From Actinomycetota bacterium (GTDB taxonomy: Bacteria > Actinomycetota > Acidimicrobiia > Spongiisociales > UBA5794), in contig JASJXX010000011.1 in the NCBI GenBank assembly GCA_030123765.1, forward strand, positions 1 to 42,624: DNA of 42,624 nt, written 5' to 3'. The translations under genes and the position numbers were made by a program. Below are positions 17,306 through 26,452 of the stretch, one piece after another; the stretch's first letter is position 1; each line of letters opens with the position of its first letter. A model generated the notes under the pieces. The model made no database searches. It saw only the letters and a program-made list of their open reading frames with translations, and was not told the origin of the DNA.

Positions 17306-18325
17306 ATGTCCGGCAACGCATCCTTCCACATGACCGATACCGCTATCGTCTCGATCGCCCATGTGGATGCTCCGGAGGTTGTTACTTCAGCCCACTTTGA
17401 TGCGTTGCTCGCCGAGACGTACGAACGCGTCGGTGGTCAGCCGGGACTTCTCGAGAGTCTCGCCGGGATCCGGGAGCGGCGGTGGTGGCCCGAAGGGTAT
17501 CTCTTCACCGATGCGGCTGCCGCTGCTGGAGCGAAGGCGATCGAAGCAAGCGGAGTGCGCATCGACGAGATCGGTCTGCTGATCGACACCTCTGTCTCAC
17601 GCGATCGCTTGGAGCCGTCCTCCGCTGTCACGGTGCACAACACCCTCGATCTTCCCAGCTGGTGCCTCAACTTTGACCTCTCCAACGCCTGCCTCGGATT
17701 TTTGAACGCTCTCCAGGTGGCAGGCAACATGATCGACAGCGGCCAGATCAACTACGCGCTGATCGTTGATGGTGAGGGGAGCCGCGTCCTTCAGGAGAAG
17801 ACCCTTGAGCGTCTCGCCCGGCCCGAGGCCACTATGCGGGATCTGTTTAGTGAGTTCGCGTCGCTCACCCTCGGTTCGGGAGGTTCGGCGGCGATCGTTG
17901 GACGCCACTCTGATAACCCGGGCAGCCACAAGGTCGTCGGGGGGATCGCAAGGGCAGACACGAGCCACCACAATCTGTGCGTCGGGAGCATCGACGAGAT
18001 GCGCACCGACACCAAGGCGCTCTTGGACGCCGGCCTCCAGGTCTCCAAATTGGGGTGGGGAGACGTGGCCGAGCGAGGCTGGCTGGACGTCGACCGCTAC
18101 ATCGTCCACCAGATCTCACAGGTACACATGAGCATGCTGTGCGAACGTCTTGGAATCGACCCCACCAAGGTGCCGCTCACCTTCCCCCTCCTCGGCAATG
18201 TTGGCCCCGCGTCGATTCCTATCACATTGTCCTACGAAGTTGACTCCCTTCAAGCCGGGGACAAGGTGTTGCTGATGGGGATCGGATCCGGTATCAACGC
18301 GGCGGTGATGGAACTGATCTGGTGA
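17306..18325 (+). CDS. oleA: OleA, thiolase-like head-to-head acyl-CoA condensing enzyme
   Basis: This 339-residue protein matches the size of known OleA proteins. It is a FabH-like thiolase-fold enzyme with catalytic Cys129 (DLSNACLGF), His268 (YIVHQIS) and Asn298 (LLGNVG). OleA joins two fatty acyl-CoAs in a non-decarboxylating Claisen condensation to a 2-alkyl-3-ketoacid, the first step of long-chain olefin synthesis. Identification rests on the family plus the downstream oleBC and oleD genes; alone it could be taken for FabH. Its TGA overlaps the GTG of oleBC by four bases. A weak AAAG ribosome site precedes the ATG. Confidence 0.92.
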   Translation: MSGNASFHMTDTAIVSIAHVDAPEVVTSAHFDALLAETYERVGGQPGLLESLAGIRERRWWPEGYLFTDAAAAAGAKAIEASGVRIDEIGLLIDTSVSRDRLEPSSAVTVHNTLDLPSWCLNFDLSNACLGFLNALQVAGNMIDSGQINYALIVDGEGSRVLQEKTLERLARPEATMRDLFSEFASLTLGSGGSAAIVGRHSDNPGSHKVVGGIARADTSHHNLCVGSIDEMRTDTKALLDAGLQVSKLGWGDVAERGWLDVDRYIVHQISQVHMSMLCERLGIDPTKVPLTFPLLGNVGPASIPITLSYEVDSLQAGDKVLLMGIGSGINAAVMELIW

Positions 18326-20895
18326 GCGCCGCTTCGGCTTCACCCGCCACACTCCCACCCGCGGGACTCGACGGTCTCGACCCGAAGTGGTCACAACTCG
18401 TCACAACGCCGGGACTCGACGGGGACGGCCGGACATGGCACGTTCTCGACAACCAGGTTCCAGACCCCACGCTCACCCTTCTCTGCGTCCACGGTAACCC
18501 GACCTGGTCGTACATCTGGCGGGACCTCATCGCTCGTGCCCCGGCCAACGTGCGAGTGGTTGCGATCGATCATCTCGACATGGGGTACTCGGAACGCACC
18601 GGAACTACCCGCCGCCTCACCCAACGCATCGACGATCTCTGCGCACTGACGGAGGCTCTCGGCCTCACAGGGCCGGTCGTGACCGTCGCCCATGACTGGG
18701 GAGGACCGATCTCCCTTGGATGGGCCCAACGCCACCGCAGCCAGATGTCGGGGATCGTGTTGATGAACACCGCTGTTCACCAACCGGAAGGATCGCGTGC
18801 GCCCACGCTGATTCGGATGGTTCGGACTCGTGGCGTGTTGAAGAACATCTGCGTCAAGACCCCGGCCTTCATCCGTGGGACGCTTGCACTGGCCCGTCCG
18901 CGCCTCTCCGCGCCGATCAGGGAGGCGTACCGAGCCCCGTACTCCAGTTCAGGCCGGAGAGCGGCGATCGCCGCCTTCGTCGAGGACATCCCTCTGAGTG
19001 AGGATCATCCGAGCTACCGCGTGTTGGAAGGCATCGCCACCGATCTGGGCACGTTCGCCGACGTACCCGCGTTGCTCCTGTGGGGACCGTCGGACCCTGT
19101 CTTCTCCGATCGGTACCTGCGAGACCTTGCGCAGCGGCTCCCCGGAGCGGAGATTCACCGTTTCATCGGCTCAGGCCACCTCCTCCCAGAAGACGCAGAC
19201 ATCGCGTCGGTCGTCCATACCTGGCTGGAACACCTCGAACCCCAGGCTGTGCCAGTACCGGATCTGGAGGCGGATCGGGCACCGCTGTGGGCTGCCCTCG
19301 AGCGGAGGGCCGACGACGATACCAACGCGATCGTCGAGATGGGACCTGACGGGGAAGATGCGTCGGTCACGTTCGCCGAACTCAATGCCGATGTCAGGAG
19401 GATGGCTGCGGGACTTGCAGATCTCGGAGTTGAGAGAGGGGACCGAGTGTCGTTGCTCGTGCCACCCGGCATCGATCTTGCGGTCTGCGTCTACGCCTGC
19501 TGGCGGATCGGAGCCGTTGTCGTCCTCGCCGACGCAGGGCTGGGGGCGCGCGGGATGGGGAGGGCGCTCGCGAGCGCGAATCCGGCGTACCTCATCGGGA
19601 TTCCCCGAGCCCTGGCGGCTGCCCGCACCCTGGGTTGGCCGGGCGCCCGCATCTCGACATCGGCGCTGCTAGGAGTGCAGGAGCGTGTCCTGGATGTGGT
19701 CGCAACACTCGACGAGCTGCGCCGTCGCGGCGAAGACCTTCCGGTGCCGCCACCACCGGGGCCCCTCGACGAGGCGGCTATCGGCTTCACGTCGGGGTCG
19801 ACGGGACCCGCCAAGGGCGTTACTTACCGCCACCACCAACTTCAGGCGCAGCGTGACGCCATCATCGAGCTGTACAACATCGACGAGAGTGACAGCCTCG
19901 TAGCCGCCTTCGGGCCCTTCGCTCTCTTCGGCCCCTCAATAGGGATCCCCTCCGTCGTTCCTGACATGAAGGTGACGTCGCCCGGAAGCCTCACCGCGCA
20001 AGCGCTCGCTGAGGCGGTCCAGGTGGTGCGTGCAACGCTTGTGTTTGCTTCACCTGCCGCGCTGAACAATGTTGTGGTGACAGCAGACGCAATGTCGCCC
20101 GACCTCGCTGAGGCGATGGAGGGAGTCCGGCTCCTGATGTCGGCAGGGGCTCCCGTGCCCGCCGCCGTCCTGCGAGCGGTTGGCGAGGTGCTGCCCAATG
20201 CTGAGCCGCACACCCCCTACGGCATGACCGAGGTGATGCCCGTTGCAGACATCAGCCTTGCTGAGATCGATACGGCAGGACCGGGGAACGGAGTCTGCGT
20301 CGGGGAGCCGATAGACGGCGTCGAGGTGGCGATCAGCGCGCTCGATGCCCGGGGTGAAGCAACGGGTCCGCTGACCGATGAGAGCGGCCTCACCGGAGAA
20401 GTCTGCATCCGTGCTGCGCACATGAGGGAGGGTTACGACAAGCTCTGGATGACGGACCATGCAGCCTCCCAGCCGGTGGGATGGCACCGCAGCGGAGACG
20501 TCGGCCACTTCGATGACGACGGCCGACTCTGGATCGAAGGAAGGATGGGACACATCGTCACGACAGAGACCGGTCCTGTGACCCCGGTGGGGATCGAGCA
20601 CGCCGTTGCCACCCTCCCCGATGTAGCGAGCGCTGCTGTCGTGGGCGTCGGTCCTGCCGGAGTCCAGCGAGTCGTGGTCGTAGTGGTGCCGATGAATGCT
20701 GGCCGTCGCCCCGATCTTGCGGATGAGGATCTCTCGGATCGGGTGCGGGCTCTGGTGGGTACGACAGATGTGGCCGCCATCCTGACGGTTCGGTCGCTCC
20801 CGGTTGACAAGAGGCACAACTCGAAGATCGATCGATCCCGCGTCGCTCGCTGGGCAGAGAGAGTTCTGGCCGGAGGACGGATGGGTCCGATATGA
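18322..20895 (+). CDS. oleBC: OleBC fusion: beta-lactone decarboxylase and beta-lactone synthetase
   Basis: An 857-residue two-domain fusion. Residues ~20-305 are an alpha/beta hydrolase of the haloalkane-dehalogenase type (OleB) with nucleophile Asp125 in AHDWGGP, HGNPTWSYIW near 57-66, Asp258 in WGPSDPV, and His285 in GSGHLLPED. Residues ~315-857 are an acyl-adenylate-forming enzyme (OleC) with P-loop FTSGSTGPAKGV (489-500) and the SGDVGHFDDDGR adenylate motif. OleC turns the beta-hydroxyacid into a beta-lactone and OleB removes CO2 to give a cis-olefin. Fused OleBC proteins are known from actinobacteria such as Micrococcus. Start and stop both overlap the neighbours by four bases, so the three proteins are probably made together. 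Confidence 0.93.
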   Translation: MSAASASPATLPPAGLDGLDPKWSQLVTTPGLDGDGRTWHVLDNQVPDPTLTLLCVHGNPTWSYIWRDLIARAPANVRVVAIDHLDMGYSERTGTTRRLTQRIDDLCALTEALGLTGPVVTVAHDWGGPISLGWAQRHRSQMSGIVLMNTAVHQPEGSRAPTLIRMVRTRGVLKNICVKTPAFIRGTLALARPRLSAPIREAYRAPYSSSGRRAAIAAFVEDIPLSEDHPSYRVLEGIATDLGTFADVPALLLWGPSDPVFSDRYLRDLAQRLPGAEIHRFIGSGHLLPEDADIASVVHTWLEHLEPQAVPVPDLEADRAPLWAALERRADDDTNAIVEMGPDGEDASVTFAELNADVRRMAAGLADLGVERGDRVSLLVPPGIDLAVCVYACWRIGAVVVLADAGLGARGMGRALASANPAYLIGIPRALAAARTLGWPGARISTSALLGVQERVLDVVATLDELRRRGEDLPVPPPPGPLDEAAIGFTSGSTGPAKGVTYRHHQLQAQRDAIIELYNIDESDSLVAAFGPFALFGPSIGIPSVVPDMKVTSPGSLTAQALAEAVQVVRATLVFASPAALNNVVVTADAMSPDLAEAMEGVRLLMSAGAPVPAAVLRAVGEVLPNAEPHTPYGMTEVMPVADISLAEIDTAGPGNGVCVGEPIDGVEVAISALDARGEATGPLTDESGLTGEVCIRAAHMREGYDKLWMTDHAASQPVGWHRSGDVGHFDDDGRLWIEGRMGHIVTTETGPVTPVGIEHAVATLPDVASAAVVGVGPAGVQRVVVVVVPMNAGRRPDLADEDLSDRVRALVGTTDVAAILTVRSLPVDKRHNSKIDRSRVARWAERVLAGGRMGPI

Positions 20896-21869
20896 AGGTC
20901 CTTGTGACGGGTGCCACGAGTCTCATCGGGCGAACTCTCGCGGTCCGGCTTCGTGATCGAGGGGACCAGGTGACGACCTTCCAGCGCCGCCCGAGTGGAC
21001 TCGGTGTCGTCGAGCACCTTGGCGATGTTGCAGATAGCGCTGCGGTAGCCGCTGCCGTAGTCGGAGTCGATGCGGTCGTACATGTGGCGGGTCTCGCAGC
21101 GGTGAGCGGACCCTGGGCCGACTTCGAGAGAACGAACGTTGGCGGAACGCGGAACGTCATCAACGCGGCGAAGCAAGCAGGGGTCGGCCGGTTCGTACAC
21201 GTCTCGTCGCCCTCGGTCGCCCATGGAGGCCGGTCGCTTGTCGGGGTGCCCGCTGGTCCCGCCGACCCGGATCGAGCGCGGAGCCATTACGCCAGGAGCA
21301 AGGCGTACGGCGAGTTGGTGGCGCTCAGCGCGAACTCCTCCGACCTGTCGGTAGTCGCGATTCGGCCCCATCTCATCTGGGGGCCTGGCGACACCCAGCT
21401 CGTGGAGCGGATCGTCGAGCGGGCCAGAGCGCGGAAGCTTGCGATCATCGGTTCGGGGGCGTCGCTGATCGACACGATTTACATCGACAACGCCGCGGAT
21501 GCTCTCGTCGCTGCCCTTGATCGAGCACCCTCGCTCGGGGGGAGAGCCTTCGTGGTCACCAACGGTCAGCCGCGGCCTGTTCGTGAAGTGCTCGGCAGGA
21601 TTGTGATGGCCGCCGGTCTTGCACCGCCCCGGTTCAAGGTGCCGTACGTCGTGGCGCGCGTCGGTGGAAGCGCGGTGGAGCGGATCTGGGAACGACGTGG
21701 AGTAGAAGAGGACCCTCCCATGACGAGATTCCTCGCTGAGCAGCTCGGCACGGCACACTGGTTTGACCAGCGTGAGACGCGTCGTGCCCTCCAATGGGAA
21801 CCTGTTGTGAGCCTCTCGGAGGGGTTCGATCGGCTCCGAGCGTGGTTCGCAGAACAAGACCCCGAATAG
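20892..21869 (+). CDS. oleD: OleD, NAD(P)H-dependent 2-alkyl-3-ketoacid reductase
   Basis: A 325-residue short-chain dehydrogenase/reductase of the extended type. The nucleotide-binding motif TGATSLIG is at residues 6-13, and the catalytic Tyr133-x3-Lys137 lies in SHYARSKAYGE with a Ser in VHVSSPS. OleD reduces the OleA product to the beta-hydroxyacid used by OleC. The ATG overlaps the oleBC stop (ATGA). A short hairpin (GTCCC/GGGAC, 21870-21888) follows the stop and may weakly terminate transcription. Confidence 0.92.
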   Translation: MKVLVTGATSLIGRTLAVRLRDRGDQVTTFQRRPSGLGVVEHLGDVADSAAVAAAVVGVDAVVHVAGLAAVSGPWADFERTNVGGTRNVINAAKQAGVGRFVHVSSPSVAHGGRSLVGVPAGPADPDRARSHYARSKAYGELVALSANSSDLSVVAIRPHLIWGPGDTQLVERIVERARARKLAIIGSGASLIDTIYIDNAADALVAALDRAPSLGGRAFVVTNGQPRPVREVLGRIVMAAGLAPPRFKVPYVVARVGGSAVERIWERRGVEEDPPMTRFLAEQLGTAHWFDQRETRRALQWEPVVSLSEGFDRLRAWFAEQDPE

Positions 21870-21963
21870 GTCCCGCGTCGTTGGGGACGGCTCCACATGA
21901 CCTGGAGGGCGCCAACGTCACGAACGGAAGCTGTCGGAGGTTCGGTCGTGCGACAGGCAGAAA

Positions 21964-22395
21964 TTACCGCGGTGGGTACGGTTCGAAACCTTCGATGCGC
22001 TGAATCTCCCTCACGAAGGCGATGATGCGATCCATGTCCTCGAATGAGATGTCAGGGATCGGTGGCATGTCACCGAACTTCCAATGGTGGGCGGGGACGC
22101 CGTTGAGCGCCGCAAGCGTGAACGCTCCATCTGCGTGATGATCCGGGTTGTACACAACCGACAGATGAGACGGCCCGAGATCTGTTCCTCGAAGATCGGA
22201 ACCATGGCACACCGCGCAGCTTGCCTGGTACAGAACTTCTCCCTCAGCGACAAGGGAAGCGTCCTGTACGGGTAAATCGAATCGGCTCTCGCCGGTCATC
22301 GGGTCTCGGGGCGACGAGTCCCCGCCCGTGGACACGACAGCGATCACGGCAATGACGACTCCCGCGACGATCAGCGGTGCTGCAATCCTCTTCAT
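21964..22395 (-). CDS. Membrane-anchored c-type cytochrome
   Basis: A 143-residue protein with one N-terminal membrane anchor (5-22) and a cytochrome c domain outside the membrane. Haem is bound by C60-x2-C63-H64 (ASCAVCHGSDL), with Met110 in GDMPPIPD as the likely axial ligand. ATG 22395 is chosen because it starts at the hydrophobic anchor; the longer start would run through the palindrome at 22418-22443. The domain is a paralogue of the cytochrome at 35778 (both have GEVLY, C-x2-CH, then a DL-x-G pattern). It could feed electrons to the oxidase at 27.9-31.3 kb or serve in copper handling beside the divergent ATPase. Confidence 0.88.
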   Translation of the reverse strand: MKRIAAPLIVAGVVIAVIAVVSTGGDSSPRDPMTGESRFDLPVQDASLVAEGEVLYQASCAVCHGSDLRGTDLGPSHLSVVYNPDHHADGAFTLAALNGVPAHHWKFGDMPPIPDISFEDMDRIIAFVREIQRIEGFEPYPPR

Positions 22396-22417
22396 AAGTC
22401 CAATCCCATCGAAATGA

Positions 22418-22443
22418 TCGCGATCTCGGCATCGAGATCGCGA
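22418..22443. promoter_or_regulatory. Perfect 11-bp inverted repeat between cytochrome and copper ATPase
   Basis: TCGCGATCTCG (22418-22428) is mirrored exactly at 22433-22443 with a GCAT centre. It lies 23 bases upstream of the minus-strand cytochrome start and 68 bases upstream of the ATPase start. A shared operator for a metal-responsive repressor is the simplest reading; as RNA it would form an 11-bp, four-base-loop hairpin. A GTGTACAC palindrome lies nearby at 22451-22458. Confidence 0.5.
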
Positions 22444-22510
22444 ACTCACGGTGTACACGGTACTCCTCTCCACAAATAACCCCTACCCCTCGGGGGGAGG
22501 GGAACCTATC

Positions 22511-24754
22511 ATGCGGGGTGCCCTCTTGCATCCTCAACGACGGAAGCGTGCGATGGTGACCGAATCGGACTCACGAGCGAGGAGAGCGACCGACAGCTGC
22601 ACCTGCTGCCGGTTGTGTCGCCTCGCGTCCGACGAGACGCCTGGGGCCCGTAGCGACGCGGCGCATCGCGTTGCGACAGATACGCATGCCGGCATGGCAC
22701 ACGACGAACACGTCTCACGGCACCGTGACCATGCCGAAGAGGGGGGTGACGAGCATGCGGGTCACGGTCCTGATCACGTCGGCCATGAGGAGATGTTCCA
22801 GAGACGGTTCTTGGCCTCGTCGTTGTTGAGCCTCCCGGTACTTTTTTGGAGCGAGACGATCCAGGCCTGGTTTCGTTACACGGCAACGGTCTTCCCTGGA
22901 TCCGGTCTCATCGTCCCCGTGATCGCGACCGTGATATTCGTATACGGTGGCTTCCCTTTCCTGAGCATGGCCGTCCACGAAGTGAGGAAGCGGCAGCCGG
23001 CGATGATGACTCTCATCGCTCTAGCGATCACCGTCGCGTACGGATTCTCGATGTTCACTCTCGTTTCGCAGATCGGGGACGACTTCTTCTGGGAGCTTGT
23101 CACGCTGATCGACATCATGCTGCTCGGTCACTGGCTGGAGATGCGCAGCGTGCGTCAAGCTTCGGGGGCGCTCGGTGCGCTCGCACAGTTGATGCCCGAC
23201 ACCGCAGAGGTCGAGGGACCGGAGGGAGGGGTGACGACTGTCACGCTATCTGAGCTCTCTGAGGGCCAGGTCGTCCTCATCCGTCCCGGCGCCAGCGTTC
23301 CAGCCGATGGGGTGATCATCAGCGGCGAGTCGGATTTCGACGAGGCGCTCATCACGGGGGAGTCGCGCGCCGTGCAGAAGGAGACGGGTGCTCCTGTCAT
23401 CGCGGGGACCGTGAACTCCGGATCCGGATCTGTTCGCGTCCGCGTCACCGCGACCGGTCGCGACACGGCTCTCTCCGCGATCATGCGACTGGTAGCCGAC
23501 GCTGAGTCCAGCAAGTCGCCGACGCAGCTCCTCGCCGACAGAGCGGCTTCCTTCCTGTTTTACGCGGCGGTCGGTGCAGCAGCCCTGACAGCTCTGGTCT
23601 GGATCGTGATCTACGGTGGTGCGGATGGGCGGATGGTCACCCGTGTAGTAACGGTGCTCGTGATTGCATGCCCGCACGCGCTCGGTCTCGCCATTCCGCT
23701 CGTGGTTGCAAACACGACGTCCATAGCGGCCCAGAACGGCATCCTGATCCGCAATCGAGAGGCGATTGACACGGCGAAAGACTTGACGGTGGTCATCTTC
23801 GACAAGACAGGGACGCTCACCACCGGCCAGATGGGAGTGGTCGAGGTAGCAACCGTCGAGGGAGTCACGTTGCAGCGAGCACTCGGGCTGGCCGCAGCAG
23901 TTGAGGCTGATTCCGAGCATCCGCTGGCTCGGGCGATCCGAGAGTCCGCCGAATCGCATGGCAGTGCTCCACCCGCATCATCGAATTTCGAAGCGTTGAA
24001 AGGGCGCGGTGTCCGGGCGGTCATCAACGGTGCTGATGTGTTTGTTGGAGGTCCGAGGCTCCTTGAGAGCATGGATTTGGAGGCGCCGCCGTCCCTCGCC
24101 GATTTCGCACGTTTGGCTGGTGGTCGGGGAGAGTCGGTCGTCTATCTGATCGACAGTGGCACGCCGGTGGCGGCGATCTCCATATCCGACATCATTCGGC
24201 CAGAGAGCGCGCCAGCGATCAACACCCTGAGAGCGCGCGGTGTGCGTGTCGGCATGATCACGGGAGACAGCGACGACGTCGCACAGGCTGTCGCGAGCGC
24301 TCTGGATCTCGATTTCGTCTTCTCCCAGGTGCTCCCCGCAGAGAAGGACGCGCATGTGTCCCGGCTCCAGGCAGAGGGCGATCGTGTCGGCATGGTCGGT
24401 GATGGAGTGAACGATGCGCCTGCGTTGGTGAGAGCGGAGATTGGTATCGCCATCGGCAGCGGAACAGATGTCGCGGTCAAGTCGGCCGACCTCGTGCTCG
24501 TAAAGAGCGACCCTCGAGACATCGTCAAGATTCTCCGGTTGTCGAGCGCGAGCTACCGCAAGCAACTCCAGAACATCTGGTGGGGAGCCGGGTACAACAT
24601 CGTCATGATCCCGCTCGCAGCAGGTGTGCTCGTGCCGTGGGGCTTCGATATGCCCCCTGCGGCCGGTGCTGCCCTGATGTCGCTCAGCACGATCGTCGTC
24701 GCGGTGAACGCTCAGTTGTTACGGCGCGTCAATCTTGAGTCGGATGTGGTGTGA
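22511..24754 (+). CDS. Heavy-metal P-type ATPase, CopB-like (CPH type)
   Basis: A 747-residue P1B-type ATPase. The N-terminus holds a Cys cluster (C30, C32, C33, C36) and ten His between residues 52 and 92, a CopB-like metal-binding tail. The membrane metal site is CPH (387-389, IACPHALGL), typical of P1B-3 pumps for copper. Other motifs are TGES (282-285), the phosphorylated D431 in DKTGTLT, and the hinge GDGVNDAP. It would export copper from the cytosol or supply it outside for oxidase assembly. ATG 22511 is chosen because a strong GGGGAGG site lies about ten bases upstream; starts at 22451 and 22553 are alternatives. It is divergent from a cytochrome c gene. Confidence 0.92.
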   Translation: MRGALLHPQRRKRAMVTESDSRARRATDSCTCCRLCRLASDETPGARSDAAHRVATDTHAGMAHDEHVSRHRDHAEEGGDEHAGHGPDHVGHEEMFQRRFLASSLLSLPVLFWSETIQAWFRYTATVFPGSGLIVPVIATVIFVYGGFPFLSMAVHEVRKRQPAMMTLIALAITVAYGFSMFTLVSQIGDDFFWELVTLIDIMLLGHWLEMRSVRQASGALGALAQLMPDTAEVEGPEGGVTTVTLSELSEGQVVLIRPGASVPADGVIISGESDFDEALITGESRAVQKETGAPVIAGTVNSGSGSVRVRVTATGRDTALSAIMRLVADAESSKSPTQLLADRAASFLFYAAVGAAALTALVWIVIYGGADGRMVTRVVTVLVIACPHALGLAIPLVVANTTSIAAQNGILIRNREAIDTAKDLTVVIFDKTGTLTTGQMGVVEVATVEGVTLQRALGLAAAVEADSEHPLARAIRESAESHGSAPPASSNFEALKGRGVRAVINGADVFVGGPRLLESMDLEAPPSLADFARLAGGRGESVVYLIDSGTPVAAISISDIIRPESAPAINTLRARGVRVGMITGDSDDVAQAVASALDLDFVFSQVLPAEKDAHVSRLQAEGDRVGMVGDGVNDAPALVRAEIGIAIGSGTDVAVKSADLVLVKSDPRDIVKILRLSSASYRKQLQNIWWGAGYNIVMIPLAAGVLVPWGFDMPPAAGAALMSLSTIVVAVNAQLLRRVNLESDVV

Positions 24755-24832
24755 TCTCGGAATACGGTTCACCGTGGCGCAGTTGACGTAGGAGATCTGT
24801 GTATCCCGTCGAGAGAAGAGGGAGGAGACGGC

Positions 24833-25462
24833 GTGGTGAAGAAGCAGCGGCCAGCGGCTAAGGCTGTCGACAGAGAGAAGCAGGCAGAGAAACGTGCGCG
24901 GCGTGAAGAGCGCAAGCTCGCTGAGGCCAGGATCAAGAAGCTCGCGTCGCGAAAGCGCCGGCTAAGGACCGCCCTGGTGCTGCTCGCCGGTGTGGCTGTG
25001 ATCGGCACTTTGGGATTCTTCATCGTCCAGAAGGCTGTGCCACCCGAGATCCCCGGGGTGGCGAAGCAGCCGTACGACGGCCGGGTACACGTGGCTCCAG
25101 GCCAGCCGGTCGCCTATGGAACGCCAACCCCGACGAGTGGGACGCACAACGCAACCTCACCGCGGTGCGGCATTTTCGATCAGCAACTCCCCGCCGAGTT
25201 TGCGGTCCACGCTCTCGAGCACGGAGTCGTCGTCGTCTGGTACCAGCCGACGTTGTCTGACGACGCGTTGTCTGGTCTGCGCGGGATCGTGAGCCAGTTC
25301 GATGATCGAGTGATCCTGTCGCCCAATGCTCAGATCACAGATCCGGTGGTTGCTACCGCGTGGCTCCGTCTCAAGGCGTACGAAAGCGTTGATCCTGAGA
25401 TCGAGGCTTTCATCGAGACGTACCGAGGCCGTGGCCCTGAGAGCTTTCTCTGCACATTCTGA
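24833..25462 (+). CDS. DUF3105 membrane-anchored protein
   Basis: A 209-residue protein with a highly charged, coiled-coil-like cytosolic N-terminus (1-43, Lys/Arg/Glu), one membrane helix (about 45-66), and an extracytoplasmic DUF3105 domain. The domain shows the family features PTSGTHN, a conserved Cys (RCGIF) and VHALEHGVVVVWY, with a second Cys near the end (FLCTF). The GTG start is supported by GGGAGGAG. DUF3105 proteins have no established function; conserved Cys and His outside the membrane invite a metal or redox role. It lies 78 bases after the copper ATPase gene and may share its operon. Confidence 0.85.
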   Translation: MVKKQRPAAKAVDREKQAEKRARREERKLAEARIKKLASRKRRLRTALVLLAGVAVIGTLGFFIVQKAVPPEIPGVAKQPYDGRVHVAPGQPVAYGTPTPTSGTHNATSPRCGIFDQQLPAEFAVHALEHGVVVVWYQPTLSDDALSGLRGIVSQFDDRVILSPNAQITDPVVATAWLRLKAYESVDPEIEAFIETYRGRGPESFLCTF

Positions 25463-25666
25463 CCCACGATGTGAACGATGGGATCCCGATGTGACGATGT
25501 CATGCGACGGCGTATGTCGTGTAATGGTTGCTCTCCGTCAGATGAGCGAGATCTCCGCTGCGCGTCCCTGAGCGGGACCCGGATCGTTCGCCGAGCGTCT
25601 CGACAGCGTGACGATCCATGCTCAGACGGGCGCAACGAGACAGTGGTCCTATATTTCGGCAGTCAA

Positions 25667-25672
25667 TAGGCT
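25667..25672 (+). promoter_or_regulatory. -10 box of a likely leaderless promoter
   Basis: TAGGCT is followed by seven bases and the ATG at 25680. It supports this start over the in-frame ATG at 25608, which has neither a -10 box nor a ribosome binding site. Confidence 0.35.
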
Positions 25673-25679
25673 GCCCCGG

Positions 25680-26417
25680 ATGGCACTCAGCAAGGGAACG
25701 GTCTCTGCCAAGAGCACTGCGGTGAGGCGGCGGCGCGGGAAGCGCGTTCGTCGCCACATCGGTTCTGCTCTGCTCGCCATCGTCGTCTTCATGTTCTTCT
25801 GGAGGTTTCGCCAGGAGTGGTCACCCGACATGCGGTTCTGGAAGGCCGCGGGTGATGCGGGGTTCGTTCTCCTGTGGATGGTGATGATCATCGGCCCGCT
25901 CGCCAAACTGTGGAAGCCTGCTCGAAGGATGCTCCCATGGCGGCGTCAGCTCGGCGTCTGGTTCGCTCTCGCTGCTTCGTTGCATGCTCTTCTGATCATC
26001 AACGGGTGGGCGAGATGGAGCGTCTCGAGATTTCTCGGTTACGAGTTCATCCCACAGCTGGGACGCGAGGCCCGTTGGGAGCCCGGCTTCGGGTTGGCGA
26101 ATGTTCTTGGCCTCGCGGCGCTCCTGGTGGCACTGCTGTTAGCAGCGACGTCTTCGGACCGAGCCTTGCGCGCCCTCGGTGCGCCGGCATGGCGTTTCCT
26201 CCACAACGGTGCTCACTTTGTGTTCTACGTCGGGTCCATCCACGCGTTGTACTTCCTGTTCATCCACTACACGCTCTCTTTCCACAAAGAGGTGCCGGAC
26301 CCCGACGGGTTCCGTTTCTGGTTCCTTGCCATGGTCGGAGTGGCTGTTCTGCTCCAGATCGCGGCGTTCGCAAAGATGGTGCGGATGTCGAAGGACCGGG
26401 GGACTGCACCCGCTTGA
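25680..26417 (+). CDS. Ferric-reductase-like transmembrane haem protein (YedZ/MsrQ-like)
   Basis: A 245-residue protein with a basic N-terminus and about six membrane helices. The ferric-reductase-like domain is shown by an Arg-rich loop (WRRQLGVWFALAASLHALL, H102), H175 and H179 in WRFLHNGAHFVFY, and H188/H196 in a later helix. These His pairs normally bind two b haems that pass electrons across the membrane. The relative MsrQ feeds the methionine sulfoxide reductase MsrP, but no msrP gene is nearby, so the partner is unknown. The 217-base gap after the DUF3105 gene holds no other gene. Confidence 0.75.
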   Translation: MALSKGTVSAKSTAVRRRRGKRVRRHIGSALLAIVVFMFFWRFRQEWSPDMRFWKAAGDAGFVLLWMVMIIGPLAKLWKPARRMLPWRRQLGVWFALAASLHALLIINGWARWSVSRFLGYEFIPQLGREARWEPGFGLANVLGLAALLVALLLAATSSDRALRALGAPAWRFLHNGAHFVFYVGSIHALYFLFIHYTLSFHKEVPDPDGFRFWFLAMVGVAVLLQIAAFAKMVRMSKDRGTAPA

Positions 26418-26452
26418 GTCGTTGAGCGAGGTGAGGACTCCGGGATCATCGT

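Noticed and set aside
21870-21888. GTCCC/GGGAC hairpin after oleD as a terminator
   Set aside because: Five-bp stem with a nine-base loop and no T tract; mentioned with oleD but not called as a feature.
20433-21896. Long minus-strand open frame antisense to oleBC and oleD
   Set aside because: It is the mirror of two well-supported genes; its product is Arg/Pro-rich without domains.
22571-22790. His-rich codons before the ATPase as a separate small metal-binding gene
   Set aside because: They are in frame with the ATPase and no stop or second ribosome site separates them.
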